A DNA stretch of 64,000 nt from Zea mays (lineage: Eukaryota > Streptophyta > Magnoliopsida > Poales > Poaceae): the NCBI RefSeq assembly GCF_902167145.1, contig NC_050096.1, positions 182,315,825 through 182,379,824 on the forward strand, in the 5' to 3' direction. Numbering within the stretch: the first letter of the stretch is position 1; the number at the start of each line of letters is the position of its first letter. Positions 53,605-64,000 of this stretch are shown here, piece by piece. The notes under the pieces were generated by a model. The model saw only the letters and a program-made list of their open reading frames with translations. It searched no databases and had not been told where the DNA came from. The position numbers were made by a program, and so were the translations under genes.

Positions 53605-54879
53605 TGAGAGCACCTAGAGGGGGGGTGAATAGGTGATCCTGTAAAACTTGAAACTTAACTCACAAAAACTTGATTAGGAGTTAGCACAAATAATGCCAAG
53701 TGGCTAGAGAGGAGTCTCAACAAAACACAATAACCACAAGAGATCAAACACAAAGATGGCACAGTGGTTTATCCCGTGGTTCGGCCAAGACCAACGCTTG
53801 CCTACTCCACGTTGTGGCGTCCCAACGGACGAGGGTTGCAATCAACCCCTCTCAAGCGGTCCAAAGACCCACTTGAATACCACGGTGTTTTGCTTGCTTT
53901 ACTATCTCCCGTTTGCGAGGAATCTCCACACTTTGGAGCCTCTCGCCCTTACACTTAAAGTTCACAAAGAAGCACAGAGTAAGGGAGGGATAAGCAACAC
54001 ACTCAAGACAAGAAATCACAGCAACACCACGCATACAAGTCGCAACAAGAGCTCACAACACAACTCAATGAGTTCACAACTCAACTAGAGCTCTAATTGC
54101 TATCGCAGGGAATCAAAGGCGCGGAATCGATGTCTTAGTGCTTAGGAATGCTTAGAGAATGCTTGGTTTACTCCTCCATGCGCCTAGGGGTCCCTTTTAT
54201 AGCCCCAAGGCAGCTAGGAGCCGTTGAGAGCATTCCTGGAAGGCAAATCTTGCCTTCTGTCGCCTGGCGCACCGGACAGTCCGGTGCACACCGGACACTG
54301 TCCGGTGCGGATTTCTTTCCTTTCCTGGCGAAGCCGACCGTTGGCGCCTGGGAGCCGTTGGCGCACCAGACACTGTCCGGTGCGCACCGGACACTGTCCG
54401 GTCCACACCGGACAGTTCGGTGCCCCCTCCCGACCGTTGGCTCGGCCACGTGTCTTGCGCAGATCGCGCAGCCGACCGTTGGCCCAACCGACCATTGGCT
54501 CACCGGACAGTCCGGTGCACACCGGACAGTCCGGTGAATTATAGCCGTACGCCGCCGATGAAATCCGAGAGTAGCGAGTTCGCACGAGCCAGCCTGGCGC
54601 ACCGGACACTGTCCGGTGCACCACCGGACAGTCCGGTGCTCCCAGACTGAGCAGAGTCTTGGCTGCTCGAGCCAAGACATTTCCAATTGTTTTTTTCCTG
54701 TTTCCAGCACTTAGACACAATACATTAGTTTCTAAAACAATGTACTAAGTCTGAGAAACATACCTTTTGATATGATTTGCACTTTGTCCACCACTTTGCA
54801 TAGATTAACACAAAAGCACTTGCGTTGGCACTCAATCACCAAATACTTAGAAATGGCCCAAGGGCACATTTCCCTTTCA
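53605..54879 (-). mobile_element. Solo Opie-like Sirevirus LTR
   Basis: This 1275-bp LTR has the same termini (TGAAAGGGAAATGTGCC, GGTGCTCTCA on the minus strand) as the array at 18462. Perfect GGAAG duplications lie at 53600-53604 and 54880-54884. It differs from LTR1 at many sites, so it is an older insertion than the array. The TATA box (CTATAAAAGGG, minus) is at about 54194-54206 and the palindromes at about 54268-54640. Confidence 0.93.
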
Positions 54880-54884
54880 GGAAG

Positions 54885-55454
54885 CCTTCATAACAGTTCA
54901 TTAACAGCACAATACAAGCACAATATTCAATATATCACAACACAAGGTCGAAGTAATCAAATTTGGTATAGTGCTCTCTGTGTTATAGTGCTATAATGGA
55001 TACATATTGTTATAGTGCCCTCTGTGTTTCCACCATGTCCCTTCACAGTTGGTATGTTTTAAAGAACAGCACCGTGAGAAGTCTCGACCACTAATTTACA
55101 GTAACATAAAGTCAAGTAGCACAAGAAAAGAATGAACTATCTCAAGATCATATAAGCAACAAAAATTGACACTAGAAGCAGCCCACTAAAATTTGGTGCA
55201 TGTACTCAAGCGCTCAACGACTGTTTTGGGAGTACGCGAGTCGGCAGCAGAGATCTTAGTTGCTCACTCCCAGGAAGCCCATCCTTCAAACGACTGAATG
55301 CTCCAATGACTCGATTCATGCTCTGTCGGAGTGAACATCAGTGAACCATATGATTAGTCAGTTACCATAACAAAATTAATTTGATTAAAAGCTACAGCAA
55401 CTCCTATGCAGTAGAAAGCCAAATTTCATATAGAGACACAAATGTGATAATTGG
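54885..55454. other. Unassigned sequence after the solo LTR
   Basis: This may be the inner continuation of the CACTA element begun at 53254. GTTATAGTGC words recur near 54993-55020. No coding frame or terminal repeat is recognisable. Confidence 0.35.
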
Positions 55455-55788
55455 TGTCGGGTACCGTAATTAGGGGTACCCCCAACACTCCTAAACACGG
55501 CTGGTAATCACCATCAGCACAAGCTGCAGAGACTGATGGGCACGATTCAGGTCAAGGCTTCGTCTGCTCAAGGGACGCGATCTCGCCCCGCCCGAGCCCA
55601 GCCTCGGACGGGAACAGTAGTCCCAGACGAATTCTCGCCTCGCCCGAGGGCCTCTTCAAGCAACGAACGCACCCTCGTCTCGCCCGAACCCCAGCTCGGG
55701 CAGGCTTCTTTGTGAAGCAACCTTGGCCAAATCGTCTCGCCAACCGACTGTATCGCAGGCGCATTCAATGCGAGGATGGCCTGACACC
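55455..55788 (+). repeat. Huck-like Gypsy LTR fragment
   Basis: It starts TGTCGGGTACCGTAATTAGG and continues with GCCCCGCCCGAGCCCAGCCT-type CGCCCGAG repeats, AACCTTGGCCAAATCG and GGATGGCCTGACACC. This closely follows the LTR start of the maize Huck family as I remember it. The Ji-like element interrupts it at ACACC (55784-55788), so only 334 bp are visible. Confidence 0.65.
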
Positions 55789-57162
55789 TGAAAGGGAATT
55801 AGGCTTACACCTATTTCCTAATTGATTTTAGTGGTTAAATTGCCCAACACAAATAATTGGACTAACTAGTTTTGCTCTAGTGTATAAGTTAAACAGGTGC
55901 CAAAGGTTCACACTTAGCCAATAAAAAGACCAAGTATTGGGTTCAACAAAAGAGCAAAGGGATAACCAAAGTGTGCCCTGGTCTGGCGCACCGGATTGTC
56001 CGGTGCACCACCGGACAGTGTCCGGTGCACTAGGGGACTTCACGCTGAACTCCTCACCTTCGGGAAAATCCAGAGGCGCTCCGCTATAATTCACCGGACT
56101 GTCCGGTGCCCCAGGGAAGAGCGACTCTGGAACTCGCCAGCTTCGGGAATTTGCTCCGCTATAATTCACCGGACTGTCCGGTGTACACCGGATAGTGTCC
56201 GGTGCCCCAAGGAAGAGTGGCTCTGGAACTCGCCAGCCTCGAGAATTCGCTCCGCTATAATTCACCGGACTGTCCGGTGTACACCGGACTGTCCGGTGAG
56301 CCAGCGGAGCAACGGCTATTCGGCGCCAACGGTCACCTGCAACAGCATTTAATGCGCGCCAGAAGCGCGCAGAAGTCAGGCACGCGCGCGCTGGCACACC
56401 GAACACTCTACAGTACATGTCTGGTGTGCCACCGGACAGCCAGGCGGGCCCAGAAGTCAGAAGCTCCAACGGTCGAATCCCAACGGCCTGATGACGTGGC
56501 TGGCGCACCGAACATGTCCAGTGTGCACCGGACTGTCCGGTGCACCATGCGACAGACAGCCCCACCAAACGACTAGTTTGGTGGTTGGGGCTATAAATAC
56601 CCCCAACCACCCCCATTCAAATCATCCAAGTTTTCCCACTTCAACTACTTACAAGAGCTCTAGCATTCAATTCTAGACACACCCAAGTGATCAAATCCTC
56701 TCCAAACTCCACACAACGCCCTAGTGATTAGTGAGAGAGATTTGCTTGTGTTCTTTCGAGCTCTTGCGCTTGGATTGCTTTCTTCTTTCTTTGATTCCTC
56801 ATTGCGATCAAACTCACTTGTAATTGAGGCAAGAGACACCAATCTTGTGGTGGTCCTTGTGGGAACTTTGTGTTCCAAGTGATTGAGAAAAAAAGCTCAC
56901 TCGGTCCGAGGGATCGTTTGAGAGAGGGAAAGGGTTGAAAGAGACCCGGTATTTGTGACCACCTCAACGGGGAGTAGGTTTGCGAGAACCGAACCTCGGT
57001 AAAACAAATCCACGTGTCTCACTCCTTATTCGCTTGCGATTTGTTTTGCACCCTCTCTCGCGGACTCGATTATATTTCTAACGCTAACCCGGCTTGTAGT
57101 TGTGATTATTTTTGAGAATTTCAGTTTCGCCCTATTCACCCCCCCCCTCTAGGCGACTTTCA
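55789..57162 (+). repeat. 5' LTR of Ji-like element
   Basis: This 1374-bp LTR starts TGAAAGGGAATTAGGC and ends TAGGCGACTTTCA. CACCGGACTGTCCGGTG-type palindromes cluster at 55988-56545, followed by a TATA box (GGGGCTATAAATACCCCC, 56587-56604). This is the usual promoter plan of these elements. Confidence 0.92.
56587..56604 (+). promoter_or_regulatory. TATA box of Ji-like LTR
   Basis: GGGGCTATAAATACCCCC is a perfect TATA motif in a GC-rich frame. Transcription would start about 30 bp downstream, within the TTCAAATCATCC region, after the palindrome cluster that may act as upstream control sites. Confidence 0.75.
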
Positions 57163-57177
57163 ATTGGTATCAGAGCC
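57163..57177 (+). other. Primer-binding site of Ji-like element
   Basis: ATTGGTATCAGAGCC directly follows the LTR end, a perfect initiator-Met-tRNA type site identical to that of the Opie-like element. Confidence 0.93.
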
Positions 57178-57210
57178 CGGTGCTTCATTAGAGCCTAACC
57201 GCTCGAAGTG

Positions 57211-59856
57211 ATGTCGGGAGATCACGCCAAGAAGGAGATGGAGACCGGCGAAAATCCCACTACAAGCAACGAGAAAGCTCTCTCGGGAGAGTCCCGCAAC
57301 AAGGAGAAGAGGAAGGAGAAGAAGAAGGAAAATAAGACTTCTTCTCACAAGTCGCATCGGAGTGGCGACAAAATAAAGAAGATGAGGAAGGTGGTCTACT
57401 ACGAGACCGACACTTCATCACCTTCTACCTCCGGCTCCGACGCGCCCTCCATAACTTCTAAGCGCCATGAGCGCAAGAAGTTTAGCAAGATCCCCTTACA
57501 TTATCCTCGTACTTCTAGACATACTCCATTACTTTCCGTTCCATTAGGCAAACCGCCAACCTTTGACGGTGAAGATTATGCTAGGTGGAGTGATTTAATG
57601 AAATTTCATCTAACCTCACTCCACAAAAGTATATGGAATGTTGTTGAGTTTGGAGCACAGGTACCATCTGTAGGGGATGAGGATTATGATGAGGACGAGG
57701 TGGCCCAAATTGAGCACTTCAACTCCCAAGCAACAACCATACTCCTCGCCTCTCTAAGTAGGGAGGAGTACAACAAGGTGCAAGGACTAAAAAGCGCCAA
57801 GGAAGTTTGGGACGTGCTCAAGACGGCGCACGAGGGTGATGAACTCACCAAAATCACCAAGCGGGAAACGATCGAGGGGGAGCTCGGTCGCTTCCGTCTT
57901 CGCCAAGGGGAGGAGCCACAAGATATGTACAACCGGCTCAAGACCTTGGTGAATCAAGTGCACAACCTCGGGAGCAAGAAATGGGATGACCACGATGTGG
58001 TTAAGGTTATTTTAAGATCACTTATTTTCCTTAACCGTACTCAAGTACAATTAATTCGTGGCAATCCGAGATATACACTAATGACTCCCGAGGAAGTAAT
58101 CGGGAATTTTGTGAGCTTTGAATTTATGATTAAGGGCTCACGGAAGATCAACGAGCTTGACGGTCCCTCCACGTCCGAAGCTCAACCGGTTGCATTTAAG
58201 GCGACGGAGGAGAAGAAGGAGGAGTCTACACCAAGTAGACAACCAATCGACGCCTCCAAGCTCGACAATGAGGAAATGGCGCTCGTCATCAAGAGCTTCC
58301 GCCAAATCCTCAAACAAAGGAGGGGGAAAGATTACAAGCCCCGCTCCAAGAAGGTTTGCTACAAGTGTGGTAAGCCCGGTCACTTTATTGCAAAATGTCC
58401 TATTTCTAGTGACAGTGACAGGGGCGATGACAAGAAGGGGAGAAGAAAGGAGAAGAAGTACTACAAGAAGAAGGGCGGCGATGCCCATGTTTGTCGCGAG
58501 TGGGACTCCGACGAAAGCTCTAGCGACTCCTCCTCCGACGAGGACGCCGCCAACATCGCCGTCACCAAGGGACTTCTCTTCCCCAATGTCGGCCACAAGT
58601 GCCTCATGGCAAAGGACGGCAAAAAGAAGAAGGTTAAATCTAAATCCTCCACTAGATATGAGTCTTCTAGTGATGAAAATGCTAGTGATGAGGAAGATAA
58701 CTTACGCACTCTTTTTGCCAACCTAAACATGCAACAAAAAGAAAAGTTAAATGAATTAATTAGTGACATCCATGAGAAGGATGACCTCTTGGACACCCAA
58801 GAGGACTTCCTAATCAAGGAAAACAAAAAGCATGTTAAGGTTAAAAATGCTTATGCTCTAGAAGTTGAAAAATGTGAAAAATTATCTAGTGAGCTAAGCA
58901 CTTGCCATGAGACTATAGACAACCTTAGAAATGACAATTCTAATCTGTTAGCTAAGGTTGATTCTATTGCTTGTAATGTTTCAATTCCCAATCTTAGGAA
59001 TGATAATGATGATTTGCTTGCTAAGATTGAAGAATTGAACTTATCTCTTGTTAGCCTTAGGAATGAAAATGAAAAATTAATTGCTAAGGCTAAAGATTTT
59101 GATATTTGCAATGTTACAATTTCCAATCTTAGAGATAAGAAAGATATATTGCATGCTAAGATTGTTGAACTTAATTCTTGCAAACCATCTACATCTACCA
59201 TAGAACATACCACTATTTGTACTAGATGTAGAGATGTTAACATTGATGCTATACATGATCACATGGCTTTAATTAAACAACAAAATGATCATATAGCTAA
59301 ATTAGATGCTAAAATTGCCGAGCATAACTTAGAAAATGAAAAATTTAAATTTGCTAGAAGTATGCTCTATAGTGGGAGACGCCCTGACATCAAGGATGGC
59401 ATTGGCTTCCAACAGGGAGGCAATGTCAAAATTAATGCCCCTCCTAAGAAGTTGTCTAATTTTGTTAAGGGCAAGGCTCCCATGCCTCAGGATAACGAGG
59501 GATACATTTTGTACCCTGCCGGTTATCCTGAGAGCAAAATTAGGAGAATTCACTCTAGGAAGTCTCACTCTGGTCCTAATCATGCTTTTATGTATAAGAG
59601 TGAGACATCTAGTTCTAGGCAACAATCCCATGTTAAGTTGCCTAAGAAGAAAACTCCTAGTGCATCAAATGACCATGACATCTCATTTAAAACTTTTGAT
59701 GCATCTTATGTTTTGACTAACAAATCCGGCAAGGTAGTTGCCAAATATGTTGGGGGCAAGCACAAGGGGTCAAAGACTTGTGTTTGGGTACCCAAAGTTC
59801 TTGTATCTAATGCCAAAGGACCCAAAACCATTTGGGTACCTAAAGTGAAGAACTAA
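57211..59856 (+). CDS. Ji-like Sirevirus gag polyprotein
   Basis: The first ATG (MSGDHAKK) at 57211 opens an uninterrupted frame of 881 codons. A lysine-rich N-terminus is followed by the gag domain (about residues 105-290), a CCHC knuckle (CYKCGKPGHFIAKC, about 383-396), a basic K/G stretch, an acidic serine-rich segment, and a long coiled-coil region (about 490-720) containing a thrice-repeated NLRNDN / LAK-type unit. It ends WVPKVKN. Homology to the gag at 23719-26094 is clear, but this one is about 90 residues longer, mainly because of the coiled-coil repeats. The product would form virus-like particles and package element RNA in the cytoplasm. Confidence 0.93.
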   Translation: MSGDHAKKEMETGENPTTSNEKALSGESRNKEKRKEKKKENKTSSHKSHRSGDKIKKMRKVVYYETDTSSPSTSGSDAPSITSKRHERKKFSKIPLHYPRTSRHTPLLSVPLGKPPTFDGEDYARWSDLMKFHLTSLHKSIWNVVEFGAQVPSVGDEDYDEDEVAQIEHFNSQATTILLASLSREEYNKVQGLKSAKEVWDVLKTAHEGDELTKITKRETIEGELGRFRLRQGEEPQDMYNRLKTLVNQVHNLGSKKWDDHDVVKVILRSLIFLNRTQVQLIRGNPRYTLMTPEEVIGNFVSFEFMIKGSRKINELDGPSTSEAQPVAFKATEEKKEESTPSRQPIDASKLDNEEMALVIKSFRQILKQRRGKDYKPRSKKVCYKCGKPGHFIAKCPISSDSDRGDDKKGRRKEKKYYKKKGGDAHVCREWDSDESSSDSSSDEDAANIAVTKGLLFPNVGHKCLMAKDGKKKKVKSKSSTRYESSSDENASDEEDNLRTLFANLNMQQKEKLNELISDIHEKDDLLDTQEDFLIKENKKHVKVKNAYALEVEKCEKLSSELSTCHETIDNLRNDNSNLLAKVDSIACNVSIPNLRNDNDDLLAKIEELNLSLVSLRNENEKLIAKAKDFDICNVTISNLRDKKDILHAKIVELNSCKPSTSTIEHTTICTRCRDVNIDAIHDHMALIKQQNDHIAKLDAKIAEHNLENEKFKFARSMLYSGRRPDIKDGIGFQQGGNVKINAPPKKLSNFVKGKAPMPQDNEGYILYPAGYPESKIRRIHSRKSHSGPNHAFMYKSETSSSRQQSHVKLPKKKTPSASNDHDISFKTFDASYVLTNKSGKVVAKYVGGKHKGSKTCVWVPKVLVSNAKGPKTIWVPKVKN

Positions 59857-59866
59857 ACTTGTTTTG

Positions 59867-62800
59867 TAGGTTTATGCATCCGGGGGCTCAAGTTGGATTA
59901 TCGACAGCGGGTGCACAAACCACATGACAGGGGAGAAAAAGATGTTCTCCTCCTATGAGAAAAACCAGGATCTCTAACGAGCTATCACATTCGGGGATGG
60001 AAATCAAGGTTTGGTCAAAGGATTGGGTAAAATTGCTATATCACCTGACCACTCTATTTCCAATGTTTTTCTTGTAAATTCATTAGATTACAATTTGCTT
60101 TCTGTTTCTCAATTATGCAAAATGGGCTACAATTGTCTTTTTACTGATGTAGGTGTCACTTTATTTAGAAGAAATGATGATTCAATAGCATTTAAGGGAG
60201 TGTTAGAGGGTCAGCTTTACTTAGTGAATTTTGATAGAGCTGAACTCGACACTTGCTTAATTGCTAAGACTAACATGGGCTGGCTCTGGCATCGCCGACT
60301 AGCACATGTTGGGATGAAGAATCTTCATAAGCTTCTAAAGGGAGAGCACATTTTAGGATTAACAAATGTTCATTTTGAGAAAGACAGGATTTGTAGCGCA
60401 TGCCAAGCAGGGAAGCAAGTTGGTGCCCATCATCCACATAAGAACATCATGACGACTGACAGGCCACTGGAGCTCCTACACATGGACCTATTCGGCCCGA
60501 TTGCTTACATAAGCATCGGCGGGAGTAAGTACTGTCTAGTTATTGTGGATGATTATTCTCGCTTCACTTGGGTGTTCTTTTTACAGGAAAAATCTCATAC
60601 CCAAGAAACCTTAAAGGGATTCTTGAGACAGGCTCAAAATGAGTTCGGCTTAAGGATCAAGAAAATTAGAAGCGACAACGGGACGGAGTTCAAGAACTCT
60701 CAAATTGAAGGCTTCCTTGAGGAGGAGGGCATCAAGCATGAGTTCTCTTCTCCCTACACGCCACAACAAAATGGTGTAGTGGAGAGGAAGAATCGAACTC
60801 TATTGGACATGGCTAGAACCATGCTTGATGAGTACAAGACATCGGATCGGTTTTGGGCCGAGGCGGTCAACACCGCCTGCTACACCATCAACCGGTTGTA
60901 TCTACACCGAATCCTCAAGAAGACATCTTATGAACTCCTAACCGGTAAAAAGCCCAACATCTCATATTTTAGAGTCTTTGGTAGCAAATGCTTTATTCTT
61001 GTTAAAAGAGGTAGAAAATCTAAATTTGCTCCTAAGACTGTAGAAGGCTTTTTACTAGGATATGATTCAAACACAAGGGCATATAGAGTCTTTAATAAGT
61101 CCTCCGGACAAGTTGAAGTTTCTTGTGACGTTGTGTTTGATGAGACTAACGGCTCTCAAGTAGAGCAAGTTGATCTTGATGAGATAGGTATTGAAGAGGC
61201 TCCATGCATCGCGCTAAGGAACATGTCCATTGGGGATGTGTGTCCTAAGGAATCCGAAGAGCCTCCAAATGCACAAGATCAACCATCCTCCTCCACGCAA
61301 GCATCTCCACCAACTCAAAATGAGGGTGAGGCTCAAGTTGATGAAGGACAAGATCAAGAAGATGAGCCACCTCAAGATGACGACAATGATCAAGGGGGAG
61401 ATGCAAATGATCAAGACAAGGAGGATGAAGAACAAAGGCCACCACACCCAAGAGTCCACCAAGCAATCCAACAAAATCACCTCGTCGACACCATCCTCGG
61501 CGACATTCATAAGGGGGTAACCACTAGATCTCGGGTTGCACATTTTTGTGAGCATTACTCTTTTGTTTCCTCTATTGAGCCACACAGGGTAGAGGAAGCA
61601 CTTCAAGATTCGTATTGGGTAGTGGCGATGCAAGAGGAGCTCAACAACTTCACTAGGAATGAGGTATGGCATTTAGTTCCACGTCCTAATCAAAATGTTG
61701 TAGGAACCAAATGGGTCTTCCGCAACAAGCAAGACGAGCATGGTGTGGTGACAAGGAACAAAGCTCGACTTGTGGCCAAGGGATACTCCCAAGTCAAAGG
61801 TTTGGATTTCGGTGAAACCTATGCACCCGTAGCTAGGCTTGAGTCAATTCGAATATTATTGGCCTATGCTACTTACCATGGCTTCAAGCTTTATCAAATG
61901 GACGTGAAAAGTGCCTTCCTCAATGGACCAATCAAGGAAGAGGTCTATGTTGAGCAACCTCCCGGCTTTGAAGATAGTGAGTACCCTAACCATGTCTATA
62001 AACTCTCTAAGGCGCTTTATGGGCTCAAGCAAGCCCCAAGAGCATGGTATGAATGCCTTAGAGATTTCCTTATCACTAATGGATTCAAAGTCGGGAAGGC
62101 CGATCCTACTTTATTCACTAAAACTCTTGAAAATAACTTGTTTGTATGCCAAATTTATGTTGATGATATTATATTTGGGTCTACTAACGAGTCTACATGT
62201 GAAGAATTTAGTAGGATCATGACACAAAAATTCGAGATGTCTATGATGGGGGAGTTGAAGTATTTCTTAGGATTTCAAGTAAAGCAACTCCAAGAGGGCA
62301 CCTTCCTAAGCCAAACGAAGTATACTCAAGATATTTTAAGCAAGTTTGGAATGAAGGATGCTAAACCCATCAAGACACCCATGGGAACCAATGGGCATCT
62401 CGACCTCGACGAGGAAGGTAAATCCGTCGATCAAAAGGTATACCGGTCGATGATAGGATCTTTGCTATATTTATGTGCATCTCGACCGGATATTATGCTT
62501 TCCGTGTGCATGTGTGCAAGATTCCAAACCGACCCTAAGGAAGCTCACCTTACGGCCGTAAAACGAATCTTGAGATATTTGGTTTATACTCCTAAGTTTG
62601 GGCTTTGGTACCCTAGGGGATCCACATTTGATTTGATTGGTTATTCCGATGCCGATTGGGCGGGTTGTAAAATTAATAGAAAGAGCACATCGGGGACTTG
62701 CCAGTTCTTGGGAAGATCCTTGGTGTCTTGGGCTTCAAAGAAGCAAAATTCAGTAGCTCTTTCTACCGCCGAAGCCGAGTACATTGTCGCAGGCCATTGT

Positions 62801-63112
62801 TGCGCGCAACTACTTTGGATGAGGCAAACCCTTAGGGACTATGGTTACATATTAACCAAAGTTCCTCTTCTATGTGATAATGAGAGTGCAATCAAAATAG
62901 CGGATAATCCCGTCGAGCATAGCCGCACTAAACACATAGCCATTCGGTATCATTTTCTTAGGGATCACCAACAAAAGGGAGATATCGAGATTTCATACAT
63001 TAATACTAAAGATCAATTAGCCGATATCTTTACCAAGCCTCTTGATGAACAAACTTTTAACAAACTTAGGCATGAGCTAAATATTCTTGATTCTAGGAAC
63101 TTCTTTTGTTGA
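59867..63112 (+). pseudogene. Ji-like Sirevirus pol with early stops
   Basis: The pol frame begins after the gag stop in another frame. TAG at 59867-59869 stands where the Opie-like copy has CAG. The protease motif (WIIDSGCTNHMTG, 59894-59932) follows, and then TAA at 59975-59977. From 59978 the frame is open for about 1045 codons, with GAG-pre-integrase and zinc site ([17 protein letters not shown]), integrase D-D-E ([24 protein letters not shown]), reverse transcriptase ([20 protein letters not shown] near 62157) and RNase H ([16 protein letters not shown]). The TAG may lie outside the translated pol, but the TAA separates protease from the other enzymes, so the copy is probably not autonomous. 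Confidence 0.9.
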
Positions 63113-63953
63113 TTTGCACACATAGCTCATTATATACCTTTGATCATGTCTCTTTCATATGCTATGACTAATGTGTCCTCAAGTCTATTTCAAACCAAGT
63201 CATAGGTCTATTGAAAGGGATTTGGAGTCTTCGCCGAAGACAAAGGCTTCCACTCTGTAACTTATCCTTCGCCGTCGCTCCGCGCATCTCTCCATCTTTT
63301 GGGGGAGAGTCCAAAGCAAAAGGACTTCGTCTTTGGTATAATCTTCACTCATTTATTTATGACCAAAGGGGGAGAGAGTAATTCAAGGGCTCTAATGATT
63401 CCGTTTTTGGCGATTCATGCCAAAGGGGGAGAGAGTATGAGCCCAAAGCAAAAGGACCGCACCACCACCTAATTTTAAAAAGAGTTTTTCAATTGGTATG
63501 ATTCTCAATTGATAAATTTCAAATTGGTATCTTATTGTGTTCAAAAGGGGGAGAAAGTAGTATTTCAAAATTGATATCTCAAAACCCTCTTGAACACTAA
63601 GAGGAGAATTTCATCTAGGGGGAGTTTTGTTATGTCAAAGGAAAAACATTTGAAACAGGGGGAGAAAATTTCAAATCTTGAAAATGCTTTGCAAAATCTT
63701 ATTCATTTACCTTTGACTATTTGCAAAAGTACTTTGAAAAGAATTTACAAAAGTATTTGCAAAAACAAAACATGTGGTGCAAGCGTGGTCCAAAATGTTA
63801 AAAACAAAGAAACAATCCATGCATATCTTATGAGTAGTTATATTGGCTCAATTCCAAGCAACCTTTGCACTTACATTATGCAAACTAGTTCAATTATGCA
63901 TTTCTATATTTGCTTTGGTTTGTGTTGGCATCAATCACCAAAAAGGGGGAGAT
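63113..63953 (+). other. Sirevirus 3' region with repeated polypurine tracts
   Basis: GGGGGAG occurs at about 63301, 63368, 63427, 63547, 63617, 63659 and finally in AAAAAGGGGGAGAT (63940-63953), which abuts the LTR and is the functional polypurine tract. Short frames in this region have no retroviral envelope features. Confidence 0.88.
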
Positions 63954-64000
63954 TGAAAGGGAATTAGGCTTACACCTATTTCCTAATTGATTTTGGTGGT
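63954..64000 (+). repeat. Start of 3' LTR of Ji-like element
   Basis: The final 47 bases repeat the 5' LTR start with a single visible difference (TTTTGGTGGT for TTTTAGTGGT). The rest lies beyond the window. Confidence 0.93.

Larger units (their letters stand above)
55789..64000 (+). mobile_element. Ji-like Sirevirus, complete except right LTR cut by window
   Basis: The order is 5' LTR, primer site, gag, pol, multi-polypurine region, start of 3' LTR. The left target duplication is ACACC (55784-55788); the right one lies outside the window. The LTR palindromes, very long gag with zinc knuckle, Copia pol and repeated GGGGGAG tracts identify a Sirevirus. It carries no envelope-like ORF. The resemblance to maize Ji is from memory of the LTR start. 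Confidence 0.9.

Noticed and set aside
57163..57177. tRNA-like sequence at the primer sites
   Set aside because: Only the short complement of a tRNA 3' end is present at each primer site; no cloverleaf was seen anywhere in the window.
63590..63967. 125-codon frame near the 3' end of the Ji-like element as a possible envelope gene
   Set aside because: No signal peptide, membrane anchor or coiled coil typical of envelope-like proteins. It overlaps the polypurine tract and the LTR start.

Overview
The window looks like nuclear DNA of a large grass genome, most likely maize (Zea mays) or a close relative. Almost all of it is nested LTR retrotransposons. They include Sirevirus-type Copia elements whose LTRs carry CACCGGAC palindromes and resemble maize Opie and Ji, Tekay/Del-type chromoviral Gypsy elements with LTRs over 3 kb, and a Huck-like LTR. 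Family names are given from memory of LTR termini and protein motifs; no database was searched. Only one ordinary host gene is convincing.

Layout. Positions 1-7495 hold three nested Copia elements on the minus strand: element A (1-3746) lies in the gag of element B (3747-4662), and B lies in the RNase H region of a decayed short-LTR element C (4663-7495). Positions 7496-8880 hold a LINE 3' remnant and decayed LTR-like sequence. A sugar-transporter gene scrap at 8880 is followed by a three-exon host gene (9059-11422) for a predicted membrane protein with an armadillo-like C-terminal part. Its 3' flank has a 42-bp alternating purine/pyrimidine tract, a 28-C run and a Stowaway-like MITE.

Positions 11909-52520 are a single nest. 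The outer layer is a solo LTR of family X (X1, plus strand). Two insertions split it: Gypsy element T (12623-45160, target duplication GTAAC) and an inverted LTR of the same family (X2, 46290-50843, duplication ATTAG). The left LTR of T is split by a Tekay-like element (15073-38254, minus strand, duplication GACGC). The pol of that element is split by an Opie-like Sirevirus array with three LTRs (18462-29035, minus strand, duplication CCACT). X2 contains a Helitron-like insert carrying a piece of a mitochondrial ribosomal protein gene (mL54 family). An extra ORF between the primer-binding site and gag of the Tekay-like element resembles a double-stranded-RNA-binding fold next to a coiled coil; this is the most intriguing protein here.

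The right part (52521-64000) holds CACTA-type transposon ends, a solo Opie-like LTR (53605-54879, duplication GGAAG), a Huck-like LTR fragment and a nearly complete Ji-like Sirevirus (55789 to beyond the right edge) with long gag and pol reading frames.

The retroelement genes are not an operon. In each element one LTR promoter would drive gag (capsid and nucleocapsid) and pol (protease, integrase, reverse transcriptase, RNase H). Most copies are disabled by nonsense changes, frameshifts, deletions or insertions. Coordinates of LTR ends and target duplications were read by eye and should be good to a few bases unless marked approximate.
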